64,000 nucleotides of DNA from NCBI GenBank assembly GCA_017309115.1, contig JAFLEF010000013.1:62001-126000 (forward strand). The letters are read 5' to 3'. The stretch is from Verrucomicrobiota bacterium. Its GTDB lineage: Bacteria > Verrucomicrobiota > Verrucomicrobiia > Limisphaerales > UBA9464. Positions 16,501 to 26,200 of the stretch are shown here, in pieces (position 1 is the first letter of the stretch; each line of letters begins with the position of its first letter). The translations under genes and the position numbers were made by a program. The notes beneath the pieces are model-generated. The model had not been told where the DNA came from. It did not search any database and saw only the letters and a program-made list of their open reading frames with translations.

Positions 16501-17673
16501 CTGAAGTACCACGACCAGATACTGCGGCTGACCTTCCTCATCCCGAATCAGCGAAGTGGTCAGATGAGTCCACACCTCGGAATCGTCCGGCCGGATGTAA
16601 TTCTTCTCCAAGTCGTAGGTGGGAATCTGACCGGTGAGGACTTGGCCTAGTAACATCCGGCCCAGAGATGGGTCCTCCGGATGGATCACCTCTTCAAAAC
16701 TGTGGGCCTTCAGCTCCGCTTCGCTCAATCCCAACAATTCACACCAGCGCCGATTCACCCGCTGCCACTTTCCAGCGAGACTGACATGGGCAATCCCCAC
16801 CGCTGCCTGCTCAAAGGTGGAGCGGAACAACTGCTCACGTTCCTGCACCACGAGTTCCACCGCCTTGCGTTGGGTGATGTCTTCCCAGGTTCCCAGAACC
16901 CCAATTACGCGACCCAACACATCGTGCAGGGGAACCTTATTGGTCTGCAGCCAGATGGTCTGTCCGCTGGGCAGGGTCAACGTCTCCTCGATTTGCAGTC
17001 GCGGTTCGTTGGCCGACATCACCTCCTGGTCCTTCTCGAAAAACGTCGCGGCTTCCTGCGGCCGGATCGAGGGAAGTTCACAGTCCCGCTTCCCGACGAT
17101 CTCCGAAGGATCGTCGAGATTCATCGCCTCGGCCACCACTCGATTGCATCCGAGGTAACGCGACTGCCGATCCTTCCAAACCACGCCCTGCGGGATGTTG
17201 TCCAAAACCAGCCGCAACATTTCCTGCGATTCTTGCAGGGCGAACCGCATCCGGGTTTGCTCAGTTACATCGTTTCCCTCGGCAATCAGAAACCGAATTT
17301 CTCCTGGCTTGGTTCCAATCGGACGCAACGTCAGATCCAGCACATGCAACTCCGAGGAACCCTGCAATTCAACTTGAGCCCGAGCTGGAGCTCCCTTGCA
17401 GGCCGTCGCAATCATTTGCTGGAGGCAGGTCCGCTCCGATTCCCGCCAGCAGGCACACTCCCAAATCGAACGGTCGGGAGCACACAAGGAGACTCCCGCC
17501 AACTGCACTGCGAATCGATTGGCGCGGAGAATCCGACCGTCCCGTTCCAGCCAACATAAAAAATGCGGCGCCCCCTCGAACAGCCCCCACCACGGGAAGG
17601 CTTCGTTAGCCAGTACTGAGCGATCCGTGGGTTCCGGATTCACACGTTGAATGGGCCGACCAAAAACGTCCAA
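13591..17673 (-). CDS. Multi-PAS hybrid sensor histidine kinase with receiver domain
   Basis: 1360 residues without an obvious membrane segment, so probably cytoplasmic. By eye there are about six PAS/PAC units between residues 28 and 790 (openings such as LFEGAPHFLCWLERDG, VLDNIPQGVVWKDRQ, TFEQAAVGIAHVSLAG, MVDSISEGLWEVDLL, AVEGSSDGLWDWDVV). A GAF-like domain (about 800-960) follows. The HisKA box MATGIAHDINNAISP puts the phospho-histidine near residue 990. The HATPase has GDTGVGMD and GERGTGLGLAMVYG, and the C-terminal receiver runs from about 1234, with LLVVDDD and a phospho-acceptor Asp in VVITDLGMPEIDG. No DNA-binding output is fused or adjacent, so the downstream partner is unknown. Confidence 0.93.
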   Translation of the reverse strand: MDVFGRPIQRVNPEPTDRSVLANEAFPWWGLFEGAPHFLCWLERDGRILRANRFAVQLAGVSLCAPDRSIWECACWRESERTCLQQMIATACKGAPARAQVELQGSSELHVLDLTLRPIGTKPGEIRFLIAEGNDVTEQTRMRFALQESQEMLRLVLDNIPQGVVWKDRQSRYLGCNRVVAEAMNLDDPSEIVGKRDCELPSIRPQEAATFFEKDQEVMSANEPRLQIEETLTLPSGQTIWLQTNKVPLHDVLGRVIGVLGTWEDITQRKAVELVVQEREQLFRSTFEQAAVGIAHVSLAGKWQRVNRRWCELLGLSEAELKAHSFEEVIHPEDPSLGRMLLGQVLTGQIPTYDLEKNYIRPDDSEVWTHLTTSLIRDEEGQPQYLVVVLQDISDRKRADERLRISEERYSRMVDSISEGLWEVDLLSGELYRSKRCGELLGLPVHERKEDLDFLLTLVHPDEGESLKSAVREHFDRQTPFDQELRLKTQNREYRWFRVRGQAIRDDGGRPIRFAGSLSDVTENKVIADALRESEDRYSRAVEGSSDGLWDWDVVSGEDYFSPRWKELLGFGPEELENHSDTFFSRVHPEDVPRVDVALKAHFENHAPYNLVLRLRTKSGLYRWFWTRGQAEWDSSGKPRRMAGSITDISAQREAEEALQATQASLVEAQRLARLGSWVWDQTTDAANWSEQMYQLFEVSSAELAPSGAGLERFFSAEDWVRLEEALKRTREEGVPHEIECQIRLSNGQKRWVLSRGEAVRNAEGTIVGMRGTVQDIAERKVAEERLRQQVARMRLVNQITHSIAQRHDLESILLVALTELEANLPIDLDVICLFDPGVGELRVEAMGPRSRPLNVELDLAERAIFPSAANGLESSLQAGVFYQPDLRLIPTGLCRRLAERGLRSVAAVPLERNGRTLGLLLAARKEVGGFSADDCEFLKQLSEQVFLAAHHAQLYQNLQRAYDDLRQSQKTLLQQERLRALGQMATGIAHDINNAISPIALYTESLLEREPNLSPGARENLKIIRQAIQDVSSTVERIREFYRPREESQPTLLVDLNEQVRRVSDLTRARWRDQTQRQGTTISLRLELDPTLPTIVGVESEIREALTNLIFNAIDAMPTGGTLTLRTQRAARKGGVAKSIPVPSEVLLEVGDTGVGMDEKVRRHCLEPFFTTKGERGTGLGLAMVYGTMQRHSGEIEVISQLGEGTRIQLWFPTPPLGTVSAPEPPASPGPTNSLRLLVVDDDAMLGKSLQDALEGDGHHVKLTGSGKEGLSAFESALEQGEPFAVVITDLGMPEIDGRQVAQAVKRRSPQTPVILLTGWGHRMQSEGDIPPGVDRLLAKPTRLRDLREALAALEPEPG

Positions 17674-17944
17674 AGGACTCCCCGCCGAGGTTCTGATTTG
17701 ACGTTAAGAACACCAAAGCCGGCTCAGCAGGATGAAATGAAATTGATGTGATCAGAGCATAGCCATTGCCTCAGGACGAATCCAAGATCTAATGAAGGAA
17801 AATGTTTAAATCAGGGTCGCTTTATGTTTTTTGAATGGCTTTAGTCGCCATCCCCCAAACCGGTCTCAACTGCTTCCAAGGCCGGTCTTTTCGATTGCCC
17901 GCCTTGGTTGAGGTTCGGATGCTGCCGAGGAGCAAGCCCCGCGC

Positions 17945-20900
17945 ATGTCTCGCCGCATCATCCTTCGGGTATTCCCTCTCCCGTGCCGGGCACGGAGGAC
18001 CATCAGACCGATTGGACCTATCCTTCGATGGCTGATGGCGGGCAGCCTCCTGGCCGTCTGGCGGACCCAAGCCGATCGCGCCAACGAAGAGTTCTTCGAA
18101 AATCGGATCCGACCGGTCTTGGTGGAGCACTGTTACGAATGCCACAGTCAGCGAGCCACCAAACTGAAGGGTGGACTTCGCCTCGATGACCGGCCCGCCC
18201 TTCTTCAGGGCGGGGACTCCGGGCCGGCGGTAGTTCCCGGGGATCCGGAGCGCAGTTTGCTCTGGCGAGCTGTGGCGCGCACAGATCCGCACGTGAGCAT
18301 GCCTCCGGCGCGGGACGGCCAACCGCCGCTGCCGGCCGAAACCGTGGCAGATCTGGCGCATTGGATTCGTCAGGGAGCGCTGTTTCCGGATTCCGCCACG
18401 CCCACCTCCAACTCCGACTCCCCCAAAGCCGTCGCCCAATCGCACTGGGCCTTTCAAGCCGTCCAGAATCCTCCCCTGCCCGCCGTCCAAAATTCCACCT
18501 GGCCACAAACGTCGGTGGACGCCTTTATCCTGGCGGACCTGGAAGCACACCAAAGTTCACCCGCCGCCCCGGCCGACCGCCGAACGTGGTTGCGCCGGGC
18601 GACCTTTGATCTAACCGGCCTGCCGCCTACGCCCGAAGACATGCGGGCATTTTTGGCAGACGAGTCCTCCGCCGCCCGGGCGAGGGTCTTGGACCGCCTT
18701 CTGGACTCGCCCCATTACGGGGAACGAGCCGCACGCCATTGGTTGGACGTCGTGCGGTATGCCGACACCGCCGGAGAGACCGCCGATTATCCGATACCCG
18801 ACGCCTGGCGGTATCGGAACTACGTGATCGACTCGTTCAATCGCGACAAACCCTTTGATGAGTTCCTGCGGGAACAGATCGCCGGAGATATCCTAGCGCG
18901 GCAGGGACCACGGGAGCGTTACGCCGAACGGATAACGGCCACGGGCTATCTGGCCGTTTCCCGGCGGTTCGGGTTCGACTCGGAGAATTACCATCATCTG
19001 ACTCTTCAGGACACTATCGACACCCTCGGTCAGTCAGTCCTGGGTCTGAGTCTCGGCTGCGCCCGTTGCCACAACCACAAGTTCGATCCCATTCCGGCGA
19101 CAGACTACTACGCCCTCTACGGCATTTTCGAGAGTACGCGTTACGCCTTTCCCGGGTCGGAACAGAAGCAAAAGCGCCGCGCGTTGGTTCCCTTGGTCCC
19201 GCCTGAGGAAGCCCAGGAGCGCTGGCGGCAATACGATCAGGAGTTGGCTCAACGCATTGAGCTGCTTCGCCAGGAGAAGCAATCGGCGCCTAGCGTAATC
19301 CTTCGATCCTTGGATGAACTGGACGGCGACTTTGAACTCCAGGCGCCGGCTGCGGGTGGCAGCAAGGGCGTGCTGGTTCCCCCCTGGGTTTACGACGGAC
19401 TTCTGGAAGTCACCACTGCCGCACAAAGCCCCTTTCAACAGGCCTACCTGCGCGGAGCGGTTGGGGTGGAAGTTCCGGCCGGAACGTCCAGCTACCGGCT
19501 GAGTCAGGCTCTGCCGCGGGGTCAGGGTCATGACAGTGACACCGAATTGTACGTCAACCTCGAGTTCCGGGTTCTGGCTTCCGATCAACAATCGTCCACG
19601 CCCCACCGATTTTGGATTGGCTCCAGCGCGGCCTCGCCGTTGCTCGAGGTTTTTCTTTCCAACCGCTCGATCGTACTGCGCTCGGGCACCCAGACCAAAA
19701 CGCTTCAGGATTCCACCAACTCGGGCTGGCAAAATCTGCAACTTCATTTGGATCGACGTCAGCGCTTGGTCTCCGGCTTCCTGGGGAACGAAGCCCAGTC
19801 GGTCGCCTTCTCCGATATCCCGCTCCCGGATCAACCAGTCGGTCCCACCCAGTTGGGACTCGACGCCGAGTCCTCCGCCACGCCCCGCTCGGGGTTACAC
19901 TTGGACCATGTGGCGGTTCAAACCACGCCGTTCCCGCCCACGTCAACCAAGCCACTCCTGCCGTTCCCGATGGCAGAACAGTCTCAATTGACCGCGTTCA
20001 ACGAACAACTGAAGGCCGTGGTGGGACTGGATGGAGACTTCGAATTGCAATCGGACGGCACTCCACCCGGCCCACCGTGGGGACCCGGTCCGAAGAGTGT
20101 GGTGCAAATCCAGTCCGACGCCCAAAGCCCGTTTCAAAACCTCTATCCCGCCGGGTCCTTAGGAATTCATCTACCCGGGGGGTCCGCTTACAACGGCTTT
20201 GGCCAAACCTTGCCCCGGGCCTGGAAAACCAACGACGCAACGGTGCTCTACGCCAGCTTTGACGTTCGCACCCGACCCGCCGCCTCGGAACGCGACGGTT
20301 CGTGGCGTTACTACCTCGGACACGGACCCGGATCCTCCGCCGCCCTAGAACTCTTTTTCACCGGTCAGGAATTCTTCCGTCGGGACGCCGATCAACATCC
20401 CTCCGTCCAAGCCCTCCAACCGGACACCTGGTATCAGGTACAACTTCGGCTCGACCTGATCGCCCGCACCTACTCGGGAAGCCTCTCTTCCGCCACTCAG
20501 AGCACGCCCTTTGCCGGGGCCTTCGCCCCCAACTGGGATGGCACCATCGACTACACGTTCATTGATAGCTACGGCCATCTTCCCGGGGCCAAGCCCACAC
20601 TGGACGCCGACAACTTCGTTCTCCGAACCAATTCCCTTCCAATCCTCACCCAGGTGGCGCTGGCCCCGGCGACCACCACAGACCGTCGGGAGCAGGCACG
20701 GGAACTACGGAAAAAAATCCAGCAACGTCAGCACCAACTCGACACCGCTCGACGCGATCTTGAACGAATGCTGGCAGAAGGTCCGGTCGAACTCGCGTAC
20801 GGCGCCGTCGAAGGCACTCCCCGTAACGCCCGGTTCCAATTCCGGGGCGAACCCGAAAAACTCGGGGACGAAGTTCCTCGAGGATTTCTCCAAGCCTTGG

Positions 20901-21793
20901 GCGGTGGCCCACTGCCCCCCGGCACGGTCGGCAGCGGTCGGCTGGAACTGGCCGAGTGGCTGACTCATCCGAAACATCCCTTAACCGCCCGGGTGATGGT
21001 CAACCGGATCTGGCAACAGCATTTCGGAACGGGATTGGTCAAGACGCCCAACGACTTTGGCACCCGTGGGCAACGACCCACCCATCCGGAACTGCTCGAT
21101 CACCTCGCCTCCCGCTTTGTCGCCAGTGGCTGGTCAGTCAAAGCCATGCACCGACTCATCCTCCTCAGCGCCACCTACCAGCAATCGTCCATTCCGTCGG
21201 TCACGAACAGCACTCTCCGCGAATACAGTTTCTTCCCCCGGCGGCGGCTCAGCGCCGAGGAAATCCGCGACGCCATTCTGGCGGTGAGCGGCGAACTTGA
21301 TGCATCTCCCGGCAAGAACCACCCCTTTCCGTCCCCCGTGACGTGGGGTTACAGCCAGCACGCCCCCTTCAGCGCCGTCTATGACCACAACCATCGCAGC
21401 GTCTACCTCATGACCCAGCGTCTGAAACGACATCCGTTCCTGGCATTGTTTGACGGTGCCGATCCCAACATGAGCACCGCGGAACGGCGCACCTCTACGG
21501 TTCCCACCCAGTCACTTTACTTTCTCAACGATCCATTCGTGCACGAGAAGGCCAATCGCCTCTCCGCCCGTCTGGTGGGATTGGACCTTCCGGAGCGGAA
21601 CCAAGTGGACCAGGTGTACTGGCAAACCCTCTCCCGACCAGCCACCCCGGAAGAGTCTGCCGAAGCCGAAGCGTTCCTGAACGCCTACCGCCAAGCCCTT
21701 GCCAGAACCAACCCCGAGGTGCCTCCCTCTGCCCCGCTCGCCGCCCTGACGCGGGTGATTTTCGGCGACAACGAGTTTCTTCACATCGATTGA
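17945..21793 (+). CDS. PSCyt1/DUF1549/DUF1553 (PSD1) cytochrome-like protein with two jelly-roll inserts
   Basis: 1282 residues, longer than the usual 750-1000. An N-terminal signal segment is followed by a c-type haem site, C63-Y-E-C66-H67, in the PSCyt1 domain. DUF1549 starts near residue 190 (LRRATFDLTGLPPTPED, HWLDVVRYADT), with a second haem-like CARCHNHKFDPIP at its end. DUF1553 occupies about 1000-1275 (HPLTARVMVNRIWQQHFG, RRRLSAEEIRDAIL, NDPFVHEKANRLSARL). Between them sit two tandem beta-sandwich units, each opening LDGDFELQ with an AQSPFQ motif (about 19310-20020 and 20020-20640). Partner of the DUF1501 gene four bases downstream; the pair is abundant in Planctomycetota and Verrucomicrobiota and often linked to polysaccharide use, but its reaction is unknown. 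Confidence 0.92.
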   Translation: MSRRIILRVFPLPCRARRTIRPIGPILRWLMAGSLLAVWRTQADRANEEFFENRIRPVLVEHCYECHSQRATKLKGGLRLDDRPALLQGGDSGPAVVPGDPERSLLWRAVARTDPHVSMPPARDGQPPLPAETVADLAHWIRQGALFPDSATPTSNSDSPKAVAQSHWAFQAVQNPPLPAVQNSTWPQTSVDAFILADLEAHQSSPAAPADRRTWLRRATFDLTGLPPTPEDMRAFLADESSAARARVLDRLLDSPHYGERAARHWLDVVRYADTAGETADYPIPDAWRYRNYVIDSFNRDKPFDEFLREQIAGDILARQGPRERYAERITATGYLAVSRRFGFDSENYHHLTLQDTIDTLGQSVLGLSLGCARCHNHKFDPIPATDYYALYGIFESTRYAFPGSEQKQKRRALVPLVPPEEAQERWRQYDQELAQRIELLRQEKQSAPSVILRSLDELDGDFELQAPAAGGSKGVLVPPWVYDGLLEVTTAAQSPFQQAYLRGAVGVEVPAGTSSYRLSQALPRGQGHDSDTELYVNLEFRVLASDQQSSTPHRFWIGSSAASPLLEVFLSNRSIVLRSGTQTKTLQDSTNSGWQNLQLHLDRRQRLVSGFLGNEAQSVAFSDIPLPDQPVGPTQLGLDAESSATPRSGLHLDHVAVQTTPFPPTSTKPLLPFPMAEQSQLTAFNEQLKAVVGLDGDFELQSDGTPPGPPWGPGPKSVVQIQSDAQSPFQNLYPAGSLGIHLPGGSAYNGFGQTLPRAWKTNDATVLYASFDVRTRPAASERDGSWRYYLGHGPGSSAALELFFTGQEFFRRDADQHPSVQALQPDTWYQVQLRLDLIARTYSGSLSSATQSTPFAGAFAPNWDGTIDYTFIDSYGHLPGAKPTLDADNFVLRTNSLPILTQVALAPATTTDRREQARELRKKIQQRQHQLDTARRDLERMLAEGPVELAYGAVEGTPRNARFQFRGEPEKLGDEVPRGFLQALGGGPLPPGTVGSGRLELAEWLTHPKHPLTARVMVNRIWQQHFGTGLVKTPNDFGTRGQRPTHPELLDHLASRFVASGWSVKAMHRLILLSATYQQSSIPSVTNSTLREYSFFPRRRLSAEEIRDAILAVSGELDASPGKNHPFPSPVTWGYSQHAPFSAVYDHNHRSVYLMTQRLKRHPFLALFDGADPNMSTAERRTSTVPTQSLYFLNDPFVHEKANRLSARLVGLDLPERNQVDQVYWQTLSRPATPEESAEAEAFLNAYRQALARTNPEVPPSAPLAALTRVIFGDNEFLHID

Positions 21794-21797
21794 TGGT

Positions 21798-23213
21798 ATG
21801 ACGCCTTTCCAACCCGTTACGCCGCCCCGACGGGAGTTTATCCGGTCGATGGTAGGGGGATCCTTGATCTTCCCCGGTCTGGTGTCGCAACTGCTTGCCG
21901 AGGATGCCCAGCGCGGCGGTGCTTTGGATCCCTTGGCCGCCCGCCCGCCGCACTTCACCCCCAAGGCTCGCCGGGTCATTTTCCTGTATCTCAGTGGCGG
22001 TGTCTCCCACGTCGATTCGTGGGATCCCAAGCCCAAATTGTTCGCCGACGCGGGCAAGACGGTGTCGGTGGACGAGTTCCAGGGCCGCCCCGGCAAGTTC
22101 TCGATGTACCTCAAGCGGCCGCAGTGGGATTTCCGACCGTATGGCTCCAGCGGTATCGAGGTCAGCGACCTATTCCCGCACACGGCCCGCTGCGTGGACG
22201 ACCTGTGCGTGATTCGTTCGATGAAGTCGGATCACACCAACCACTACGAAGCCACCCTGGGCATTCACACCGGCTCGTTCAATTTCGCCCGGCCTAGTCT
22301 CGGTGCCTGGACCAGCTACGGATTGGGCACGGAGAATCGCAATCTGCCGTCGTACATTGTCATCGCGCCCAAGACTCCCTATGCCGGCAGCCAAGTATGG
22401 GCTTCAGACTTCCTGCCCGGCTCGCACCAGGGAACCCTGGTGGTTCCTGGAGCTGAACCAGTCGCCAACGTCCAGCGCCGCGTCAGCTCGCAGGAATTGC
22501 AGGAACTGGAGCTCAATTTGCTCGGCCGCCAGAACCGACGACATCAGCAACAGCGGCCCGCTGACCCCTTGTTGGACGCCCGCATCAAGTCCTACGAGAC
22601 CGCGTTCGGCATGCAGGCCGAGATGCCGGAAGTCTTCGATCTGTCCCGCGAGAGCGATGCCACTCTGGCCTTGTACGGATTGCAACGGGGCAGCACTCAG
22701 GGATTCGCTTGGCAATGCTTGGTGGCTCGCCGGCTCGCGGAACGGGGGGTGCGATTCACCGAACTGATCGATACTGGCTCCTCCGATAATTGGGATGCTC
22801 ACGGGGACATGACTGCCCACGCCCCGCTGGCCCGCAATGTGGATCAGGCAATCGCCGGACTCCTTCAGGACCTCAAGTTACGCGGCATGCTGGAAGATAC
22901 GTTGGTCGTCTGGACCACCGAATTTGGCCGAACCCCGTTCAATGCGGCGGCTGATGCCCGCGGACGGGAACATCATCACTGGGTATTCTCCTCCTGGCTG
23001 GCAGGAGCCGGAGTCCGGGCTGGCACTGTGTACGGTTCCTCCGACGAGTACGGTATCCACGTGGGCCAGGATCCCGTCCACGTGCATGACTTTCACGCCA
23101 CTCTGCTGCATCTGATGGGGCTCAACCATGAGCAACTCACCTATCGACACAATGGCCGCGACTACCGGCTCACCGATGTCGCCGGCAACGTGGTCAAGGG
23201 ACTGCTCGCGTAG
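21798..23213 (+). CDS. DUF1501 family exported protein (sulfatase-like fold)
   Basis: 471 residues. A twin-arginine-type leader (PPRREFIRSMVGGSLIFPGL) suggests folded export. Family blocks include FLYLSGGVSHVDSWDPKP, SDLFPHTARCVDDLCVIRSM, NHYEATLGIHTG, LGAWTSYGLGTENRNLPSYI, TELIDTGSSDNWDAHGDM and VWTTEFGRTPFN, ending HVHDFHATLLHLMGL. The fold belongs to the alkaline-phosphatase/sulfatase superfamily. Translation should be coupled to the upstream PSD1 protein (four-base gap), and the two are presumed to act together in the periplasm. It ends 11 bp from the convergent protease gene. Confidence 0.93.
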   Translation: MTPFQPVTPPRREFIRSMVGGSLIFPGLVSQLLAEDAQRGGALDPLAARPPHFTPKARRVIFLYLSGGVSHVDSWDPKPKLFADAGKTVSVDEFQGRPGKFSMYLKRPQWDFRPYGSSGIEVSDLFPHTARCVDDLCVIRSMKSDHTNHYEATLGIHTGSFNFARPSLGAWTSYGLGTENRNLPSYIVIAPKTPYAGSQVWASDFLPGSHQGTLVVPGAEPVANVQRRVSSQELQELELNLLGRQNRRHQQQRPADPLLDARIKSYETAFGMQAEMPEVFDLSRESDATLALYGLQRGSTQGFAWQCLVARRLAERGVRFTELIDTGSSDNWDAHGDMTAHAPLARNVDQAIAGLLQDLKLRGMLEDTLVVWTTEFGRTPFNAAADARGREHHHWVFSSWLAGAGVRAGTVYGSSDEYGIHVGQDPVHVHDFHATLLHLMGLNHEQLTYRHNGRDYRLTDVAGNVVKGLLA

Positions 23214-23224
23214 ACCGCCTGGCT

Positions 23225-26200
23225 TTACGGTTTCAAGACCTCGATCTTGTAGAACGTGGTCGTTCCCGGAACCACCGGAGCCGTGAAGCTCTGGGTGGTG
23301 GCAGGAAGGTTGATCGCTCCCGCGACGGGCTCGAAGGATCCCGGGAGAGCGCTACTCGAACGGACGGTGTAGAAGCGACCAGGAACGGTGTTCCAATTCA
23401 GGACCACTTGATTTCCGGATGGCGCCGGAACACTGGTCAGAACGAGCCGACTAGTGGGATCATTGGGATTGAGTCCCGCGATGTAGGACTGCCACACCGG
23501 CATTCCGTTGGCGCCGATCACATCAACCGCCGTTTCAAAGTTTTGGGTAAAGCCCTGGGACGCGAGCCACCAATGTGGGGTGGGATGATTGACCGTGAGA
23601 ATTTCCTGGAACACCGCGAGCACGTTCAAGCTCTTCGAAAGCACCACGGTTTGGGGATTCGCGGTTCCCGGAGCATCGCCGCCCCAGTTCTGAAACCGGT
23701 AATAGGTGGACGGAATCGCCGTCAATTCGACGGACGTACCGACGGGAAACGAACCGCCCGTCGGCTCAACCCGACCCCAGGTCGGTTCATTGACGCTCAC
23801 CTTCAACTCCACCTGCGGACCGGCCAGAACGGTTAGTTCGACCTCGCGTCGGGTGTTGCCGAGACCACTGGTCGTATTGGCGAAGTTGACCCAACCCGCA
23901 TTGACCCCGGGCGATAGACTACCAGCCGGCCCCTGAAAAGAGACCGTGACATTGGTACTTTGTCCCGGCTCCAAGGTTCCTTGCGCCGAAGAAAGGCCCA
24001 ACCAGTCGAAGAGAGTATCCGAAGTCCAGTTCAAGGCTGCCCCGCCCCGGTTTGTCAGAGTGTATTGGCGAGTGGCGGGCACAAAGGGTCCTCCCTGCGG
24101 ACCTTCCGCCGACCAGAGTGTGGCCGGAGTCACTTCCAAGACTCCCGGTTCCACCAGGGAGATGGCCACCTGGAATGTGCCGAGCACCTTTTCAGGAGTC
24201 ATGTTTCCCGAGGTGTCCTCCACTGCCTCGCTCATCAACGTGATGGTGTAGGTCCCATTGTCCGCCGCAGACCAAGTCGTTGCGGGCGCGGGAATCGAAT
24301 AGGAGGCCGTCGCCGGCGAACCATCCAGGGGAAGGTCGACACCCTCAAAATTGATCAGCTTCGAGTAGCCATTCGGCCCAGTCACCCGCAGGTCGGTGGA
24401 ATCCAGACTACTCAGCCGAACCGCCGTCTCATCGGTAAACGTCACGCTGCACGAATGCGCCGGTGATCCCTTGATCGTCAGATCCGCCACTAGCAATTCC
24501 GCCGTGGGCGGCTTCGAATCCACAAAGCCCGAACCAATGACTTCGACGTCGTCCAGATTCCAGCCGATGTCCACATCCCGATCCGCAGCAGACGCCATGC
24601 TCCAGCGGAAGCGGACCCGATTGTTTCCCGCGATGCCCTCCGGCATCGGGTACTGAACCGACACCCAATTGGTATCGAACACGCCACGGATTGTGGACCA
24701 CACGTTGGTCCATGTCGTGCCGTTGGTGGAAACTTGGATGGAAACCGGATCATTCGGCTGGACCCGGAGCCAACGCTTAAACCGAAGGGAAACACCCAGT
24801 ACGGAGGAGCAATCGATCGCCGGGGTCGTCGCATAACGAGGTTGCAAACTGGTGGTGTAATCAGCCCCCAACCGATAACCCACAATTCGTGACCCGGTGA
24901 AACCGTTGGTCGGACCGCGAGTCAGGTACCGCGGCAACCCGTAACCCCACTGCGATTCCAAGGTCCAACCCGGGCTGGAATCCATGTTGGCGACATACAG
25001 CGACCGAGGAACGGTGACTTCGAGCTGACCCAACTGACCCGCCGGGACCGGGGCGCCTTGAATGTCCTTCACCTGCCCCGCTTCGATCGTGACCGTGTAC
25101 GTCCCGTTGTCAGCCGGAGCCCATTGGGAGCCGTCCGGAGAGGCCAGGGCATACGTGGCCACCCGCGGCGTTCCATTCCCCGCCGCATCCACCGACACGA
25201 ATTGGGCCAGTCGGTTGAAGTTGTTTGGACCCGTGACCCGAACATCCAGGGAATCCAGCGTCCCCACGTCGATTCCCGTGTCGTCGGCATAGGTGATCAC
25301 CAACGGCAGGGTGGTCTGACCCGACACTGAAAGGTCCGCCGGTTGCAGTTCCGCCAAGGGAGGGATGACCACCCCGTCCGGAAGCGTCACCGTTCCATTG
25401 ATGAAGAATTGCCCGAGACTTCCGTAAATTGTGTATCCCGTGGGACTGGCGGCTTGAGGGTTGCCGCTGCCCGAATTCCGCACGGTGAGATAATAGCGAC
25501 CCGCCGGCAGATTCGTTTGGATCAAGGCCGAGGTCAGATTGGGAGGATTATCGGTCAGCAATAGCGTTCCCGCCGAATTGCTCAACTCGGCCACCACATC
25601 CAGGTTGCCGCCGCGAGAACCCCCTCCGGGCGTCACCCAGGGCGTCACCGCCAAACGAATCGGTCCGTTGCCGGTCACAAAGGAGAACACTTCGACGTCG
25701 TTGTTCCGGGAAATGATGCCCTTGTTGGCCGGCCGCTGATTGGTGGGATCGTTGTCTGGATTGGTCGCCACCACTTGAGTACCGTTGGTTAAAACCAAGG
25801 GTGTGGCCGTGGCTAAGGTGTTTCCGTGATCGTCCACCCGATAGGACATCTTGCCCGCAATGGTGGCCAGGTCGTCCTGAGTGTTGTTGGCCAGGCGGTA
25901 CTCGCCTTTGGACCACTGGCTGACATTTCGATCGTAACTCACGCCCATGATTGCGCTCCACGATGTGTCGCCGGAACCATGACCGCTGTAGTATTCACTC
26001 CCATCCGTCGCCCCGTCGTGACTCAGCCCGAGATTGTGGCCGATCTCATGGGAAGCCGCTTCGGCGGTGTAAGCGGCGTCATTGGCCAGATTGTTGTGAT
26101 AGACCCAGCCCGGTCGAAAGCGGGCAAAGTTCTGGGTTCCGAAGACGTTCACATACGCCACACCACCGGCGGATTCCGCGGGATTGGGTTCGCCGTTGAC

